Origin: Idiomarina sp. X4
GTDB lineage: Bacteria > Pseudomonadota > Gammaproteobacteria > Enterobacterales > Alteromonadaceae
Length of the DNA stretch: 64,000 nt
Direction of reading: 5' to 3'
NCBI RefSeq assembly: GCF_002808045.1
Contig: NZ_CP025000.1
Coordinates: 62,001-126,000 of the forward strand
Part shown: positions 56,707-64,000 of the stretch, in pieces
How positions within the stretch are numbered: the stretch's first letter is position 1
Layout of the letters: every line of letters begins with the position of its first letter
Notes under the pieces: model-generated
Databases searched by the model: none
What the model was told of the DNA's origin: nothing
Seen by the model: the letters and a program-made list of their open reading frames with translations, nothing else
Position numbers and translations under genes: made by a program

Positions 56707-57858
56707 TTAACTGACGGCTGCCACGGGCATAAGCACTTCATCGTGGTAGCCGGTAATAACCCGAATCGTTCCCGACAACTCGTTATCGAGCTCACTGTCG
56801 CCCGTATCCACTCGCAGAGGCTGGTTATTTAAGGACTGCAGCTTGGTCTTAGTAGCCACCACCCAAATATTGTCTTTGCCAATAGCACGAATCACCCGCG
56901 GGCTTAGCTGCTGATTACCACGCCCAAACAAGTGTCCTTGCCCGCCAATCAGCGTAATCACCAGTTTTACGGCGCCTGATGCACTCGGGCTGACATTAGA
57001 AACAGCCTCAAACAACTCTTTCTCTGTGACGTCATTTTTTAGCAAGGTTTCATCTTGGACAAGATCAACACCCAGCAAGGTATTCTCAATACCCATTTCA
57101 TTCATGATAGCGGCAACGGTCGAGCCTGAGCCCATGACCAGCAGCTCATCGTCAACACGCTCTATCACTTCCGCAGCAATGTCATCGAGCACCAGTTCGT
57201 CGCTTTCTTTGCCACCCATTTTTACTGCTTGAACATATTCAAGTTCAGCCGGTACTGACATCTCGCCAAAACGCCGCGCTTTCACAATGCCTTCTCTAAA
57301 AGCGTTCTCGTCAATATCCATCACGTCGGACTCGTGAATACTTGAAAGCTCCCCTTTGAGAATTTTTTCAATGACTCTACCCGCAGCGGTTGGGCTGATT
57401 GCATACACACCCGAGTGTATTTTCACGCCGGCGGGAATGCCTAACACCAACTGGTTTTCAGGGACCACAGAGTAAACATCGCGAGCAGTGCCATCACCAC
57501 CGGCAAACAACAAAATATCGACGCCTTTATCAACAATCGCTTTTACCGCTTGCTTGGTGTCTTCCGGAGACGTTTCCTGAGCATTTGGGGTAAATACGGT
57601 TTGATAAGAAAAACCAAGCGATTTCAATACATTTGCACCCATTTCGCCACCGCAAGTGACAAAGTTGAGCTGTTCTTGGTAATTTTGAAGAAGTTTCAAG
57701 GCCGTTTCAGCACGTTGCATCGCTTTACGCTCTGCTCCCGCGTTAAGTGCCTTTTCACGAACATCGGCGCCATCACTTCCTTTTAAAGCAATGGCGCCGC
57801 CTATACCTGCGTACGGATTAACCACCAGGCCAACCGTTAAACGGTTTACTGCTGTCAT
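56707..57858 (-). CDS. ATP-NAD kinase family protein (COG3199/AcoX-like)
   Basis: The 383 residues carry the NAD-kinase fold signature GGDGTARDVYSV, preceded by VGLVVNPYAGIGG and followed by PAGVKIHSGVYAISP. It is longer than and distinct from the NAD kinase NadK. Family members are annotated as ATP-NAD kinases; the true substrate of this branch is uncertain. It is convergent with the ferredoxin gene (1-base gap), and a tiny lipoprotein gene lies 2 bases upstream of its start. Confidence 0.8.
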   Translation of the reverse strand: MTAVNRLTVGLVVNPYAGIGGAIALKGSDGADVREKALNAGAERKAMQRAETALKLLQNYQEQLNFVTCGGEMGANVLKSLGFSYQTVFTPNAQETSPEDTKQAVKAIVDKGVDILLFAGGDGTARDVYSVVPENQLVLGIPAGVKIHSGVYAISPTAAGRVIEKILKGELSSIHESDVMDIDENAFREGIVKARRFGEMSVPAELEYVQAVKMGGKESDELVLDDIAAEVIERVDDELLVMGSGSTVAAIMNEMGIENTLLGVDLVQDETLLKNDVTEKELFEAVSNVSPSASGAVKLVITLIGGQGHLFGRGNQQLSPRVIRAIGKDNIWVVATKTKLQSLNNQPLRVDTGDSELDNELSGTIRVITGYHDEVLMPVAAVS

Positions 57859-57860
57859 TG

Positions 57861-57989
57861 TTACTCTTCGTTTGCTTCGTCCTGAATAGCTTCACCGGCT
57901 TTTTCTAAGTCCTTACCTGCACCTTCAATGGTTTCACAAGCGCTCAGTCCTAAAACAGCAACAGTAACTAATAGTGCTCTTAAAAACAT
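57861..57989 (-). CDS. Entericidin-like small lipoprotein
   Basis: This 42-residue frame reads MFLRALLVTVAVLGLSAC, then ETIEGAGKDLEKAGEAIQDE and a short acidic end. The LSAC lipobox and the T-x-x-G-x-G-x-D-x-x-x-x-G-x-x-I pattern match the entericidin EcnA/EcnB family, small cell-envelope lipoproteins. AAGGAG lies 6 bases before the ATG, a strong site. It sits between epmC and the ATP-NAD kinase family gene and may be cotranscribed with both. Confidence 0.8.
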   Translation of the reverse strand: MFLRALLVTVAVLGLSACETIEGAGKDLEKAGEAIQDEANEE

Positions 57990-58002
57990 AAGTAACTCCT
58001 TG

Positions 58003-58539
58003 TTAATCCTTAATCATTTGGCAGCTTGGCCACTCACAATTAAACGCCTTACACAACGCTTTTGCAAATGTCTTCGCTCTTGGTGGCAGCGAATCGGTTT
58101 CCAGATAATGCTTCAACTGCTGAGCAACATCTTTTCGAAAGGCGTATCTGTCTACCTCAACACCGCTCAAGTTATCAACACTGACGTCAAACTTAAAACC
58201 GGCACACAGCGAAAACAGCCACTCCAGCGCCTGTGGTTTTCGCTCTACTCGCTCAAACTCACGCTGTTGCTGCTCGTTACGTCCATCAGGCTCATACCAA
58301 TAGCCGTAATCGAACTGCTGCCGACGCTGCTCACCCGCAATACACCAATGTGCGGTTTCATGTAACGCTGAGGCAAAAAAGCCGTGCGCAAACACCACTT
58401 TATTCGGCTCATCGCCTGATCCTGGTTGGTAATATGGCTCATCATCACCAGCCACCAAGACCGTGTTGTAACTATTACGAAAACAATCGCTAAATATATC
58501 AATTAAATAGGAATAATGATGTGTCGACTCGTTTGGCAT
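58003..58539 (-). CDS. epmC: Elongation factor P hydroxylase
   Basis: EpmC (YfcM) hydroxylates the beta-lysyl-lysine on EF-P. The 178-residue protein has a metal-binding HETAH at residues 60-64 and the family's FGFFASALHETAHWCIAGEQRR-like stretch, followed by DYGYWYEPDGR. aroC-prmB-smrB nearby repeats the E. coli order. The enzymes that add beta-lysine (EpmA, EpmB) and EF-P itself are not in the window. Confidence 0.9.
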   Translation of the reverse strand: MPNESTHHYSYLIDIFSDCFRNSYNTVLVAGDDEPYYQPGSGDEPNKVVFAHGFFASALHETAHWCIAGEQRRQQFDYGYWYEPDGRNEQQQREFERVERKPQALEWLFSLCAGFKFDVSVDNLSGVEVDRYAFRKDVAQQLKHYLETDSLPPRAKTFAKALCKAFNCEWPSCQMIKD

Positions 58540-58558
58540 ACGTCTTAAATGCTATTGA

Positions 58559-59647
58559 TTAACGACTAATATCGGGGGTTTCTGTTTTCACCTGCGCGTT
58601 CTGAGCCCGCTGCCGCAACCAGTGGTCAACCAAGACCAATGAGGTCATGGCTTCAACAATCGGCACCGCCCGAATACCCACGCAAGGGTCATGACGCCCT
58701 TTTGTAACAACGGGTTGATCATTGCCCCATTTGTCGATGGTTTGTCCGCTTATGGAAATGCTTGAAGTCGGCTTCAGAGCAATGTCGGCAATAACCGGCT
58801 GACCACTGGAGATACCACCCAGCACACCACCGCTATGGTTCGACAAAAACCCCTGACGGGTCATTTCATCTCGATGCTCAGAGCCCCGCTGATTCACCAC
58901 ATCAAAGCCGGCACCAATACTGACAGCTTTCACGGCATTAATGCTCATGAGCGCTTTCGCTAAGTCAGCATCTAAGCGATCAAATACCGGCTCTCCCCAG
59001 CCTGGTGGCACACCTGTTGCCTGAACCCGAATACGTGCACCTATCGAATCACCCTCTTTGAGTAACTGTTTAATAAGCGCTTGCATAGGCTCAATGGCAT
59101 TAACGTCACCACAAAACAGTTCGTTATTTCTAACTTCCTGCCAGTCTATTTGCTCCGCTTTAATGTTACCCATTTGCGTTAACGCAGCCTGAGTTTTAAT
59201 GCCCTGCTGCGCTAGCAGCTTTTGTGCTATAGCACCGGCCGCCACTCGCATTGCCGTTTCCCGCGCTGACGAACGGCCGCCACCACGGTAGTCCCGAATG
59301 CCGTACTTATGTTCGTAAGTGTAGTCTGCATGCCCCGGACGGAACGTATCTTTGATTTTCGAGTAGTCCTGACTACGTTGATCTGTATTTTCAATCAGCA
59401 AGCCAATAGGCGTGCCTGTGGTTTTGCCTTCAAAAACACCTGAAAGAATACGTACTTCATCGGCTTCGCGACGCGCTGTTGTATAACGACTTTGACCCGG
59501 GCGACGTCTGTCCAGCGCCCCTTGCAAGTCTGCTTCAGACAACTCTAGTCCAGGAGGGCAGCCATCAACCACCGCACCTAAAGACGGACCATGGCTTTCA
59601 CCAAAAGTTGTGACTTTAAACAGTTGTCCAAACGAATTTCCCGGCAT
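58559..59647 (-). CDS. aroC: Chorismate synthase
   Basis: AroC forms chorismate from EPSP using reduced FMN, the last step of the shikimate pathway. Signatures are [19 protein letters not shown] at the start, [24 protein letters not shown] in the middle, and [15 protein letters not shown] at the end. The length is 362 residues. It follows prmB by 3 bases. Confidence 0.97.
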   Translation of the reverse strand: MPGNSFGQLFKVTTFGESHGPSLGAVVDGCPPGLELSEADLQGALDRRRPGQSRYTTARREADEVRILSGVFEGKTTGTPIGLLIENTDQRSQDYSKIKDTFRPGHADYTYEHKYGIRDYRGGGRSSARETAMRVAAGAIAQKLLAQQGIKTQAALTQMGNIKAEQIDWQEVRNNELFCGDVNAIEPMQALIKQLLKEGDSIGARIRVQATGVPPGWGEPVFDRLDADLAKALMSINAVKAVSIGAGFDVVNQRGSEHRDEMTRQGFLSNHSGGVLGGISSGQPVIADIALKPTSSISISGQTIDKWGNDQPVVTKGRHDPCVGIRAVPIVEAMTSLVLVDHWLRQRAQNAQVKTETPDISR

Positions 59648-59650
59648 GCG

Positions 59651-60589
59651 TTAGCCCTGCTTTGAATGGTTTAATTGATACTGCTTATGTTCTTCAAGCT
59701 GCTCTTTAGTCAACAAAAAGACACCGTCGCCACCATTTTGAAATTCTAACCAGGTAAATGGCGTGCGCGGGTACTTTTGCGCCAGCGCCGGCATCGAGTT
59801 GCCTACTTCGCAGACAAAAAGTCCATTGTCATTAAGTCTGTCAGCCGCTTCCATGAGCATTTTATCAACCAGAATTAAGCCATCTTCGCCAGCAGCCAGA
59901 CCCAGCTCAGGCTCATGATGATACTCCTCAGGCAAGTCAGCCATGTCTTCGGCATCCACATACGGAGGATTGGTCACAATGAGATCGTACTTTTCATTTT
60001 GCACAGCCGCGAATAAGTCTGACTGAATAGGCGTGACCTGATTCAGTAACCCATGCTGCTCAATATTAAACTCTGCCACTTCCAACGCTTCTGTCGACAA
60101 GTCTAACGCGTCTACTTCAGCGTCCGGAAACGCGTAAGCGCAGGCAATAGCAATACAACCACCGCCCGTACACAAGTCCAGTACGCGCTTAGGTTGCTCA
60201 GTTAACCAAGGCTGAAAGCCGTTCTCAATAAGTTCCGCTATGGGTGAGCGTGGTACCAAAACGCGCTCGTCCACGTAAAACGGTAAACCGGCAAAATACG
60301 CTTGATGGGTTAAATACGCAGCCGGCATTTTGTGTTCAATGCGCTGGTTCAACAGCTCAATAAACTCGTGCTTTTCGCTCGTCAGCACACGACAGTGCCC
60401 CATCGCAGCCAACTGCTCTGTGGTCAGCTGTAACGCATAACTCAGAAGCGCCCGAGTTTCGTCAATAGGGTTGTCCGTGCCATGCCCGTAATACACATCT
60501 GACTGATTAAGTTGGCTGACACTCCAGCGTATCAAATCATCGATACTATGAAGCTCTTCAATGGCTTGTTCCCGGTTTCGAACGTGCAA
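59651..60589 (-). CDS. prmB: Ribosomal protein L3 N5-glutamine methyltransferase
   Basis: PrmB methylates a glutamine of ribosomal protein L3 with SAM. The SAM motif VLDLCTGGGCIAIACAYAFPDAEVDALD and the catalytic NPPYVDAEDMADLP are complete. There is no ATG near the start; TTG codons occur at 60607 and 60589. AGGAG lies 7 bases before the one at 60589, which gives 312 residues, close to E. coli's 310, so I chose it. Confidence 0.92.
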   Translation of the reverse strand: MHVRNREQAIEELHSIDDLIRWSVSQLNQSDVYYGHGTDNPIDETRALLSYALQLTTEQLAAMGHCRVLTSEKHEFIELLNQRIEHKMPAAYLTHQAYFAGLPFYVDERVLVPRSPIAELIENGFQPWLTEQPKRVLDLCTGGGCIAIACAYAFPDAEVDALDLSTEALEVAEFNIEQHGLLNQVTPIQSDLFAAVQNEKYDLIVTNPPYVDAEDMADLPEEYHHEPELGLAAGEDGLILVDKMLMEAADRLNDNGLFVCEVGNSMPALAQKYPRTPFTWLEFQNGGDGVFLLTKEQLEEHKQYQLNHSKQG

Positions 60590-60676
60590 GGGCTGTCTCC
60601 TGAACAACGAATGTTTTATACTGACGGTCTTTATTGGTGTTAAAGATACCTTAATTTTACTCGGTTTTCATTATTC

Positions 60677-61243
60677 ATGGTCGCAAAGAAAGGCTCTTCA
60701 TCCTCGCTCTCAGAAGACGACATCGCGCTTTTTCGCGAGGCGGCTCAGGGCACAGCTCCCATTGAGCAAGACAAGCGACCACCCGAGCCACCCAAAGTCT
60801 CCGAATTAAAACGGCGCAATACATGCAGACAAAGCAACAGCCCTCAGGACATAGCCGCCGCTAGCCGGGAAGCCAGCCAGTATTTCTCGGACGGTTTTGA
60901 AGCGCATTTCAGTGAAGGTGCTATGCAATTTACTGCCGACGGTGAGTCGACTTACTTAACCAAACAACTACGCCGCGGCGACTACACGCCTGAATTACTA
61001 CTGGACTTACATGGCATGACCTTAGCAACCGCCCGCCAAGAGCTCGCCGCGTTGCTTATTGCCTGTGAAAAAGAACGTATTGATTGTTGCTGCATTATGC
61101 ATGGGCATGGCAGCGGTAAGTTAAAGCAACAGGTACCGCACTGGTTAGTCCAACACCCGTTGGTCAGAGCCTTTCATCAAGCACCTCGTGAATGGGGCGG
61201 CGACGCCTCGTTACTGGTATTACTTCGCGTTCACGACAACTAA
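60677..61243 (+). CDS. smrB: Smr-domain endonuclease SmrB
   Basis: SmrB cuts mRNA at collided ribosomes in E. coli. The 188 residues have a polar N-terminal arm and a C-terminal Smr domain with LLDLHGMTLATARQEL and the catalytic-loop IMHGHGSGKLKQQVPHWL. It is divergent from prmB and convergent with sixA, overlapping its end by 4 bases. Confidence 0.92.
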   Translation: MVAKKGSSSSLSEDDIALFREAAQGTAPIEQDKRPPEPPKVSELKRRNTCRQSNSPQDIAAASREASQYFSDGFEAHFSEGAMQFTADGESTYLTKQLRRGDYTPELLLDLHGMTLATARQELAALLIACEKERIDCCCIMHGHGSGKLKQQVPHWLVQHPLVRAFHQAPREWGGDASLLVLLRVHDN

Positions 61244-61722
61244 CCCGCGCATTTGTCGGCAATCATTAACTGCTGAAACTTACCCGTTAAGGTTTCCGGA
61301 GAAAATTCAATAACCGCAATACCGGCGGTAGGGAAAATAGGTGGTTGTACACTAGCGTCCAACTCGTGCACTAAATAACTTACTAACGGCATATGAGACA
61401 CCAGCACCACGCTTTCATAGCCATGCGTTTCAATTTCTGCCGCTAACCAACTGACCACCGCTGCGGCATGGCCGTCAGGTGTAATTGCGTCACAGTCTTC
61501 ACGATGCTTGGTTTTTAGCTCTGAAAACAATACCGTTGCGGTTTGTTGCGCTCGTAAATACGGACTCACAAAAACACAATCCACCTCACGATGAAGCTCT
61601 GTCAGCCACCGTGTGGTAGTGAGTACTTCACGCTCGCCCTCGGGTGTCAGGCGGCGTTCTCTGTCTGAATAGCTTCCTTTCGGGTAGTGAGCCTCTCCAT
61701 GACGCATTATGTACAGCTTCAT
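61240..61722 (-). CDS. sixA: Phosphohistidine phosphatase SixA
   Basis: SixA is a small histidine-phosphatase-superfamily enzyme of 160 residues, known to act on the phosphohistidine of ArcB and the nitrogen PTS. The catalytic RHG is in LYIMRHGEAHY, and the second histidine in VLVSHMPLVSYLV. It overlaps rnfH by 4 bases (ATGA). Confidence 0.9.
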   Translation of the reverse strand: MKLYIMRHGEAHYPKGSYSDRERRLTPEGEREVLTTTRWLTELHREVDCVFVSPYLRAQQTATVLFSELKTKHREDCDAITPDGHAAAVVSWLAAEIETHGYESVVLVSHMPLVSYLVHELDASVQPPIFPTAGIAVIEFSPETLTGKFQQLMIADKCAG

Positions 61723-62078
61723 TCGGGTTTCGACTCCTGCGCTTTGCGCTTAGCATCCGGTCTGCCACCGGTTACTTTGTCAGCTCGTCCAGACTGCTTT
61801 GCTTCCTCGGCGCGGCGCTTGCGTACCGCTTTCGGGTCAGCAATGAGCGGGCGATAAATTTCAATGCGATCGCCGTCTCGCGGCGTGGCATCTAATTTTG
61901 ACGCCTTATTCCAGATACCGACTTTCTGAGTGCTAAGATCAATCTCCGGAAAGTGCTCTTTAATACCCGACTGTAAAATACACTCTTCTACCGTTGCGCC
62001 CTCTTGCGGATGCACTGTCAGAATAAGCTGCTTTTCGGGTGTGGCATAAGCCACTTCTATCGTCAGAGTGTTCGCCAT
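61719..62078 (-). CDS. rnfH: RnfH family protein
   Basis: This 119-residue protein has a ubiquitin-like beta-grasp fold (residues 3-85: IEVAYATPEKQLILTV, then VGIWNKASKLDATPRDGDRIEIYRPL) and a basic, disordered tail of about 35 residues. Function is unclear despite its name. It follows ratA by 1 base, the conserved pairing of the two. Confidence 0.88.
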   Translation of the reverse strand: MANTLTIEVAYATPEKQLILTVHPQEGATVEECILQSGIKEHFPEIDLSTQKVGIWNKASKLDATPRDGDRIEIYRPLIADPKAVRKRRAEEAKQSGRADKVTGGRPDAKRKAQESKPE

Positions 62079-62079
62079 G

Positions 62080-62514
62080 TTAGTTTCCGTATACCTGGTC
62101 TGCGCGCTTCACAAAGGCATCGACCATTCTCGACGTCACTTCACTAAAAATTTTGCCAAACGCCATACCTAAAAGTCTGTTAGAAAACTCAAAGTCTAAT
62201 TTCAGCTCCACTTTGCAGGCGTCCTCTGACAACGGTTTGAACACCCAGCCGCCGGTCAGCTTTTTAAAAGGACCGTCAACAAGCTCCATGTCAATGCGCT
62301 CTGGCTTTACCAATCTATTGCGCGTTGTGAAGGTTTTCTGAATGCCGGCTTTGCTTATTTGCAGCGACGCCACTTTATAGTCGTCATTTTGCTCAACCAC
62401 GCGCGAGTCCGCGCACCCCGGAACAAACTCCGGGTACGAGTCAATATCGTTAACCAAGTTGAACATTTGCTCTGCACTGTATGAAACTAACGCACTTTTT
62501 TCGATACTGGGCAT
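62080..62514 (-). CDS. ratA: RatA, START-domain (COQ10-like) protein
   Basis: The 144-residue protein belongs to the SRPBCC/START fold: SYSAEQMFNLVNDIDSYPEFVPGC, then KAGIQKTFTTRNRL and ELVDGPFKKLTGGWVF. E. coli RatA was described as blocking 70S assembly; the same family includes the quinone-binding COQ10, so the role is debated. A longer frame opens at 62547, but the ATG at 62514 (MPSIEKSALV) is the family start. It is divergent from smpB. Confidence 0.9.
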   Translation of the reverse strand: MPSIEKSALVSYSAEQMFNLVNDIDSYPEFVPGCADSRVVEQNDDYKVASLQISKAGIQKTFTTRNRLVKPERIDMELVDGPFKKLTGGWVFKPLSEDACKVELKLDFEFSNRLLGMAFGKIFSEVTSRMVDAFVKRADQVYGN

Positions 62515-62609
62515 GTTTTTCTCTACCGCTAAAATTTGACTGCGCAATAATAACGCAACCAGATATGCTTTGAAGCCCTTAAAGCAATTTTCTTTTCAGT
62601 GTGCATAGG

Positions 62610-62615
62610 TATAAT
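62610..62615 (+). promoter_or_regulatory. -10 element of the smpB promoter
   Basis: A consensus TATAAT ends 7 bases before the smpB ATG. Transcription from it would begin at or one base before the start codon, giving a leaderless message. The -35 region is weak (ATTTTC at 17 bases). Confidence 0.5.
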
Positions 62616-62622
62616 AGCCCTT

Positions 62623-63102
62623 ATGAGCAAAAAGAAACTAAAACAATCGTCTAATACCATCGCGCTGAACAAAAAAGCCCGCCATGAATATTTCCTCGAA
62701 GACAAATTCGAGGCAGGCATTAGTCTGCAAGGCTGGGAAATTAAAAGTATACGCGCCGGTAAAGCGAACATAAGCGACAGCTACGTCATTATTAAAGACG
62801 GCGAAGCCTATTTACTGGGTGCGGAAATACAGCCGCTGAACCAGGCGTCTTCGCACGTGTACTGCGAACCCGACCGTAGCCGTAAGTTGCTGCTAAAACG
62901 CCGTGAGCTCGACAAACTGATTGGCGCCGCCGAGCGCGAAGGCTACTCCATTGTGGCAACCGCCATGTATTGGAAAGGTCCTTGGGCCAAGCTGGAAATA
63001 CACCTGGCCAAAGGTAAGAAGTCTCACGACAAACGCGACACCGTGAAAGAGCGTGACTGGCAACGCCAGAAATCACGCATACTGAAGCATTCGGTGCGTT
63101 AA
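62623..63102 (+). CDS. smpB: SsrA-binding protein SmpB
   Basis: SmpB binds tmRNA and the stalled ribosome in trans-translation. The 159-residue protein shows [47 protein letters not shown] family sequence, and its basic C-terminal tail ([18 protein letters not shown]) is the part that enters the mRNA channel. A GTG at 62599 would add eight residues not seen in the family. No ribosome binding site is visible before the ATG. The ssrA gene does not follow, unlike in E. coli. Confidence 0.95.
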   Translation: MSKKKLKQSSNTIALNKKARHEYFLEDKFEAGISLQGWEIKSIRAGKANISDSYVIIKDGEAYLLGAEIQPLNQASSHVYCEPDRSRKLLLKRRELDKLIGAAEREGYSIVATAMYWKGPWAKLEIHLAKGKKSHDKRDTVKERDWQRQKSRILKHSVR

Positions 63103-63118
63103 TACTTAAGTTTAAGCG

Positions 63119-64000
63119 TCAACCAATTCGAAAATCTGAATGCAACTTACGCCAATGCTCTTTGAGCACCTGTTGACTGGACTCCAGCATAGGTAACTCA
63201 TTGAGCATTGTTGGCCACAACTCTCTTGCTTGCTCTATAGTTTCATTTAAGTGAACCGCTATAGGTTGCCATGGCACATCTGCACGCTCCGCCCACTTTT
63301 TAAAGGTTTCCATATTGGTTTCATACCAATTTTTAACTTTCGCCATATTAAGCGCCGCCCCGCTTTCACCTTTTACATAAGGCAAGGTAGACACAATATC
63401 GTACGCCGGTGATAACTGAGGTGTTATGCCGTCGGGGTATATCAACGACCAATTTTTAAGATGCGCATCACCATTTGCGAGTAAAACATTCACCAACAAA
63501 CGCTTCGCCATTTTCTGAGCATTCTTTAAACCTTGCGGGCTGTGCAGGTAAATAGCGTTAACGATTTGCTCGTAGTTCTTCTTCTCATATTTCTCATGAG
63601 AATACAGCTCAAACACCTGAGCGAAGTCCTCAGTATGTATGCGTTTGCCCTGACTGCGATCGAACCGTCGTATCGCATAGGCATACTCCTCATCAGGCAG
63701 CCGAATGTCGGGTAGGTTGTGCAACTGAGTCAGTTTCACTAACTGTATTTCCGGTATGTCGATACCCACTGACTCTGCTAACCGCATAGCGGTGTATTCG
63801 TTCGCCGGCACTTGCTTGTAAACATTAGACGGTACTTTAATAATCCAGCTGTCGGTATTGTCTTCCTCATTGATATTAAAACGCTTGTCAGCTGCTCTTA
63901 CCGACGAAAATTTCATTTGAATGCCTGCGAGTGACTGCTTGCTTATGGTTTTGTCGATATTAACTTGTACAGCTTCTACTTGCTCTCTATGAGCAAGTGC
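63119..64000 (-). CDS. HipA-family serine/threonine kinase (partial, N-terminus off the right edge)
   Basis: The frame is open from the stop codon at 63119 to base 64000. The visible 293 residues include SLAGIQMKFSSV, a HipA core segment that lies upstream of the first internal ATG (63916), so the true start is beyond the window. Kinase residues are present: the catalytic loop NGDAHLKNWSLIY and the metal-binding SPAYDIVSTL. HipA toxins phosphorylate aminoacyl-tRNA synthetases, and a HipB-type antitoxin usually precedes them. Its partner, if any, cannot be seen. Confidence 0.85.
   Translation of the reverse strand, partial: ALAHREQVEAVQVNIDKTISKQSLAGIQMKFSSVRAADKRFNINEEDNTDSWIIKVPSNVYKQVPANEYTAMRLAESVGIDIPEIQLVKLTQLHNLPDIRLPDEEYAYAIRRFDRSQGKRIHTEDFAQVFELYSHEKYEKKNYEQIVNAIYLHSPQGLKNAQKMAKRLLVNVLLANGDAHLKNWSLIYPDGITPQLSPAYDIVSTLPYVKGESGAALNMAKVKNWYETNMETFKKWAERADVPWQPIAVHLNETIEQARELWPTMLNELPMLESSQQVLKEHWRKLHSDFRIG

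Noticed and set aside
57928..58365. A 145-codon plus-strand frame over the small lipoprotein and epmC
   Set aside because: Both minus-strand genes have ribosome binding sites and family motifs; this frame has neither.
63103..63118. A tmRNA gene expected after smpB
   Set aside because: Only 16 bases separate smpB from the HipA-family gene, so ssrA is not here.

Overview
The window is ordinary, gene-dense gammaproteobacterial chromosome of moderate GC content. I see no insertion sequence, phage gene, CRISPR array, rRNA or tRNA. Gene order repeats several Escherichia coli neighbourhoods: rpsB-tsf-pyrH-frr-dxr-uppS-cdsA-rseP-bamA divergent from map-glnD-dapD; truC-yqcC-syd-queF-ppnN; gcvA-ygdD-rlmM; rcsF-trmO-proS; epmC-aroC-prmB-smrB-sixA; rnfH-ratA divergent from smpB. 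Added to these are large leucine and valine degradation operons, DUF3549/DUF3301 genes and c-di-GMP enzymes. This combination suggests a marine Alteromonadales bacterium, most likely Idiomarina or a close relative. That placement rests on gene content and my recognition of the proteins, not on a search.

Region 1 (1-17 kb): translation and envelope genes run leftwards from the rpsB promoter near 8.47 kb, through an S2-type leader RNA, to the truncated bamA at the left edge. Terminators follow tsf and frr. map, glnD and dapD run rightwards. Then come truC-yqcC, a DUF3549-DUF3301 pair, a DUF962 protein, a GNAT acetyltransferase with a perfect FNR-type box in front of it, and syd.

Region 2 (17-29 kb): queF, a secreted M61 peptidase, a diguanylate cyclase, then a tightly coupled set of ppnN, a DUF3192 protein and a 512-residue protein that may be a divergent HDOD protein. 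An NAD-type isocitrate dehydrogenase follows, convergent with a gcvA-hydrolase-ygdD-rlmM operon whose genes overlap by 1 to 4 bases.

Region 3 (29-49.6 kb): the catabolic core. A leftward operon (mmsA, acyl-CoA dehydrogenase, 3-hydroxyisobutyryl-CoA hydrolase, mmsB, SDR) takes isobutyryl-CoA from valine to propionyl-CoA. A rightward liuRABCDE-acetoacetyl-CoA synthetase operon takes isovaleryl-CoA from leucine to acetyl-CoA and acetoacetyl-CoA. A thiolase, divergent from liuR across a 16-bp perfect palindrome, finishes the route. ETF-ubiquinone oxidoreductase downstream takes electrons from both acyl-CoA dehydrogenases through ETF, which is not in the window, into the quinone pool. A GGDEF-EAL membrane protein sits between the ligase and ETF-QO.

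Region 4 (49.6-64 kb): a periplasmic highly charged helical protein, an H-NS protein, an RcsF-type lipoprotein, a DUF4097-like exported protein, trmO, proS, purine salvage (gpt with an AzgA-type permease), a ferredoxin, an ATP-NAD kinase family protein, a 42-residue entericidin-like lipoprotein, epmC-aroC-prmB, smrB, sixA, rnfH-ratA, smpB and a HipA-family kinase cut by the right edge.

I found no clearly new multi-gene system. The best leads are the ppnN-DUF3192-HDOD-like unit, the inserted envelope genes around rcsF, the leaderless-looking smpB, the FNR-type box and the placement of c-di-GMP enzymes among metabolic genes. The only stretch over 300 bases without a gene is 8377-8694; it holds the rpsB leader and promoter and the upstream region of map.
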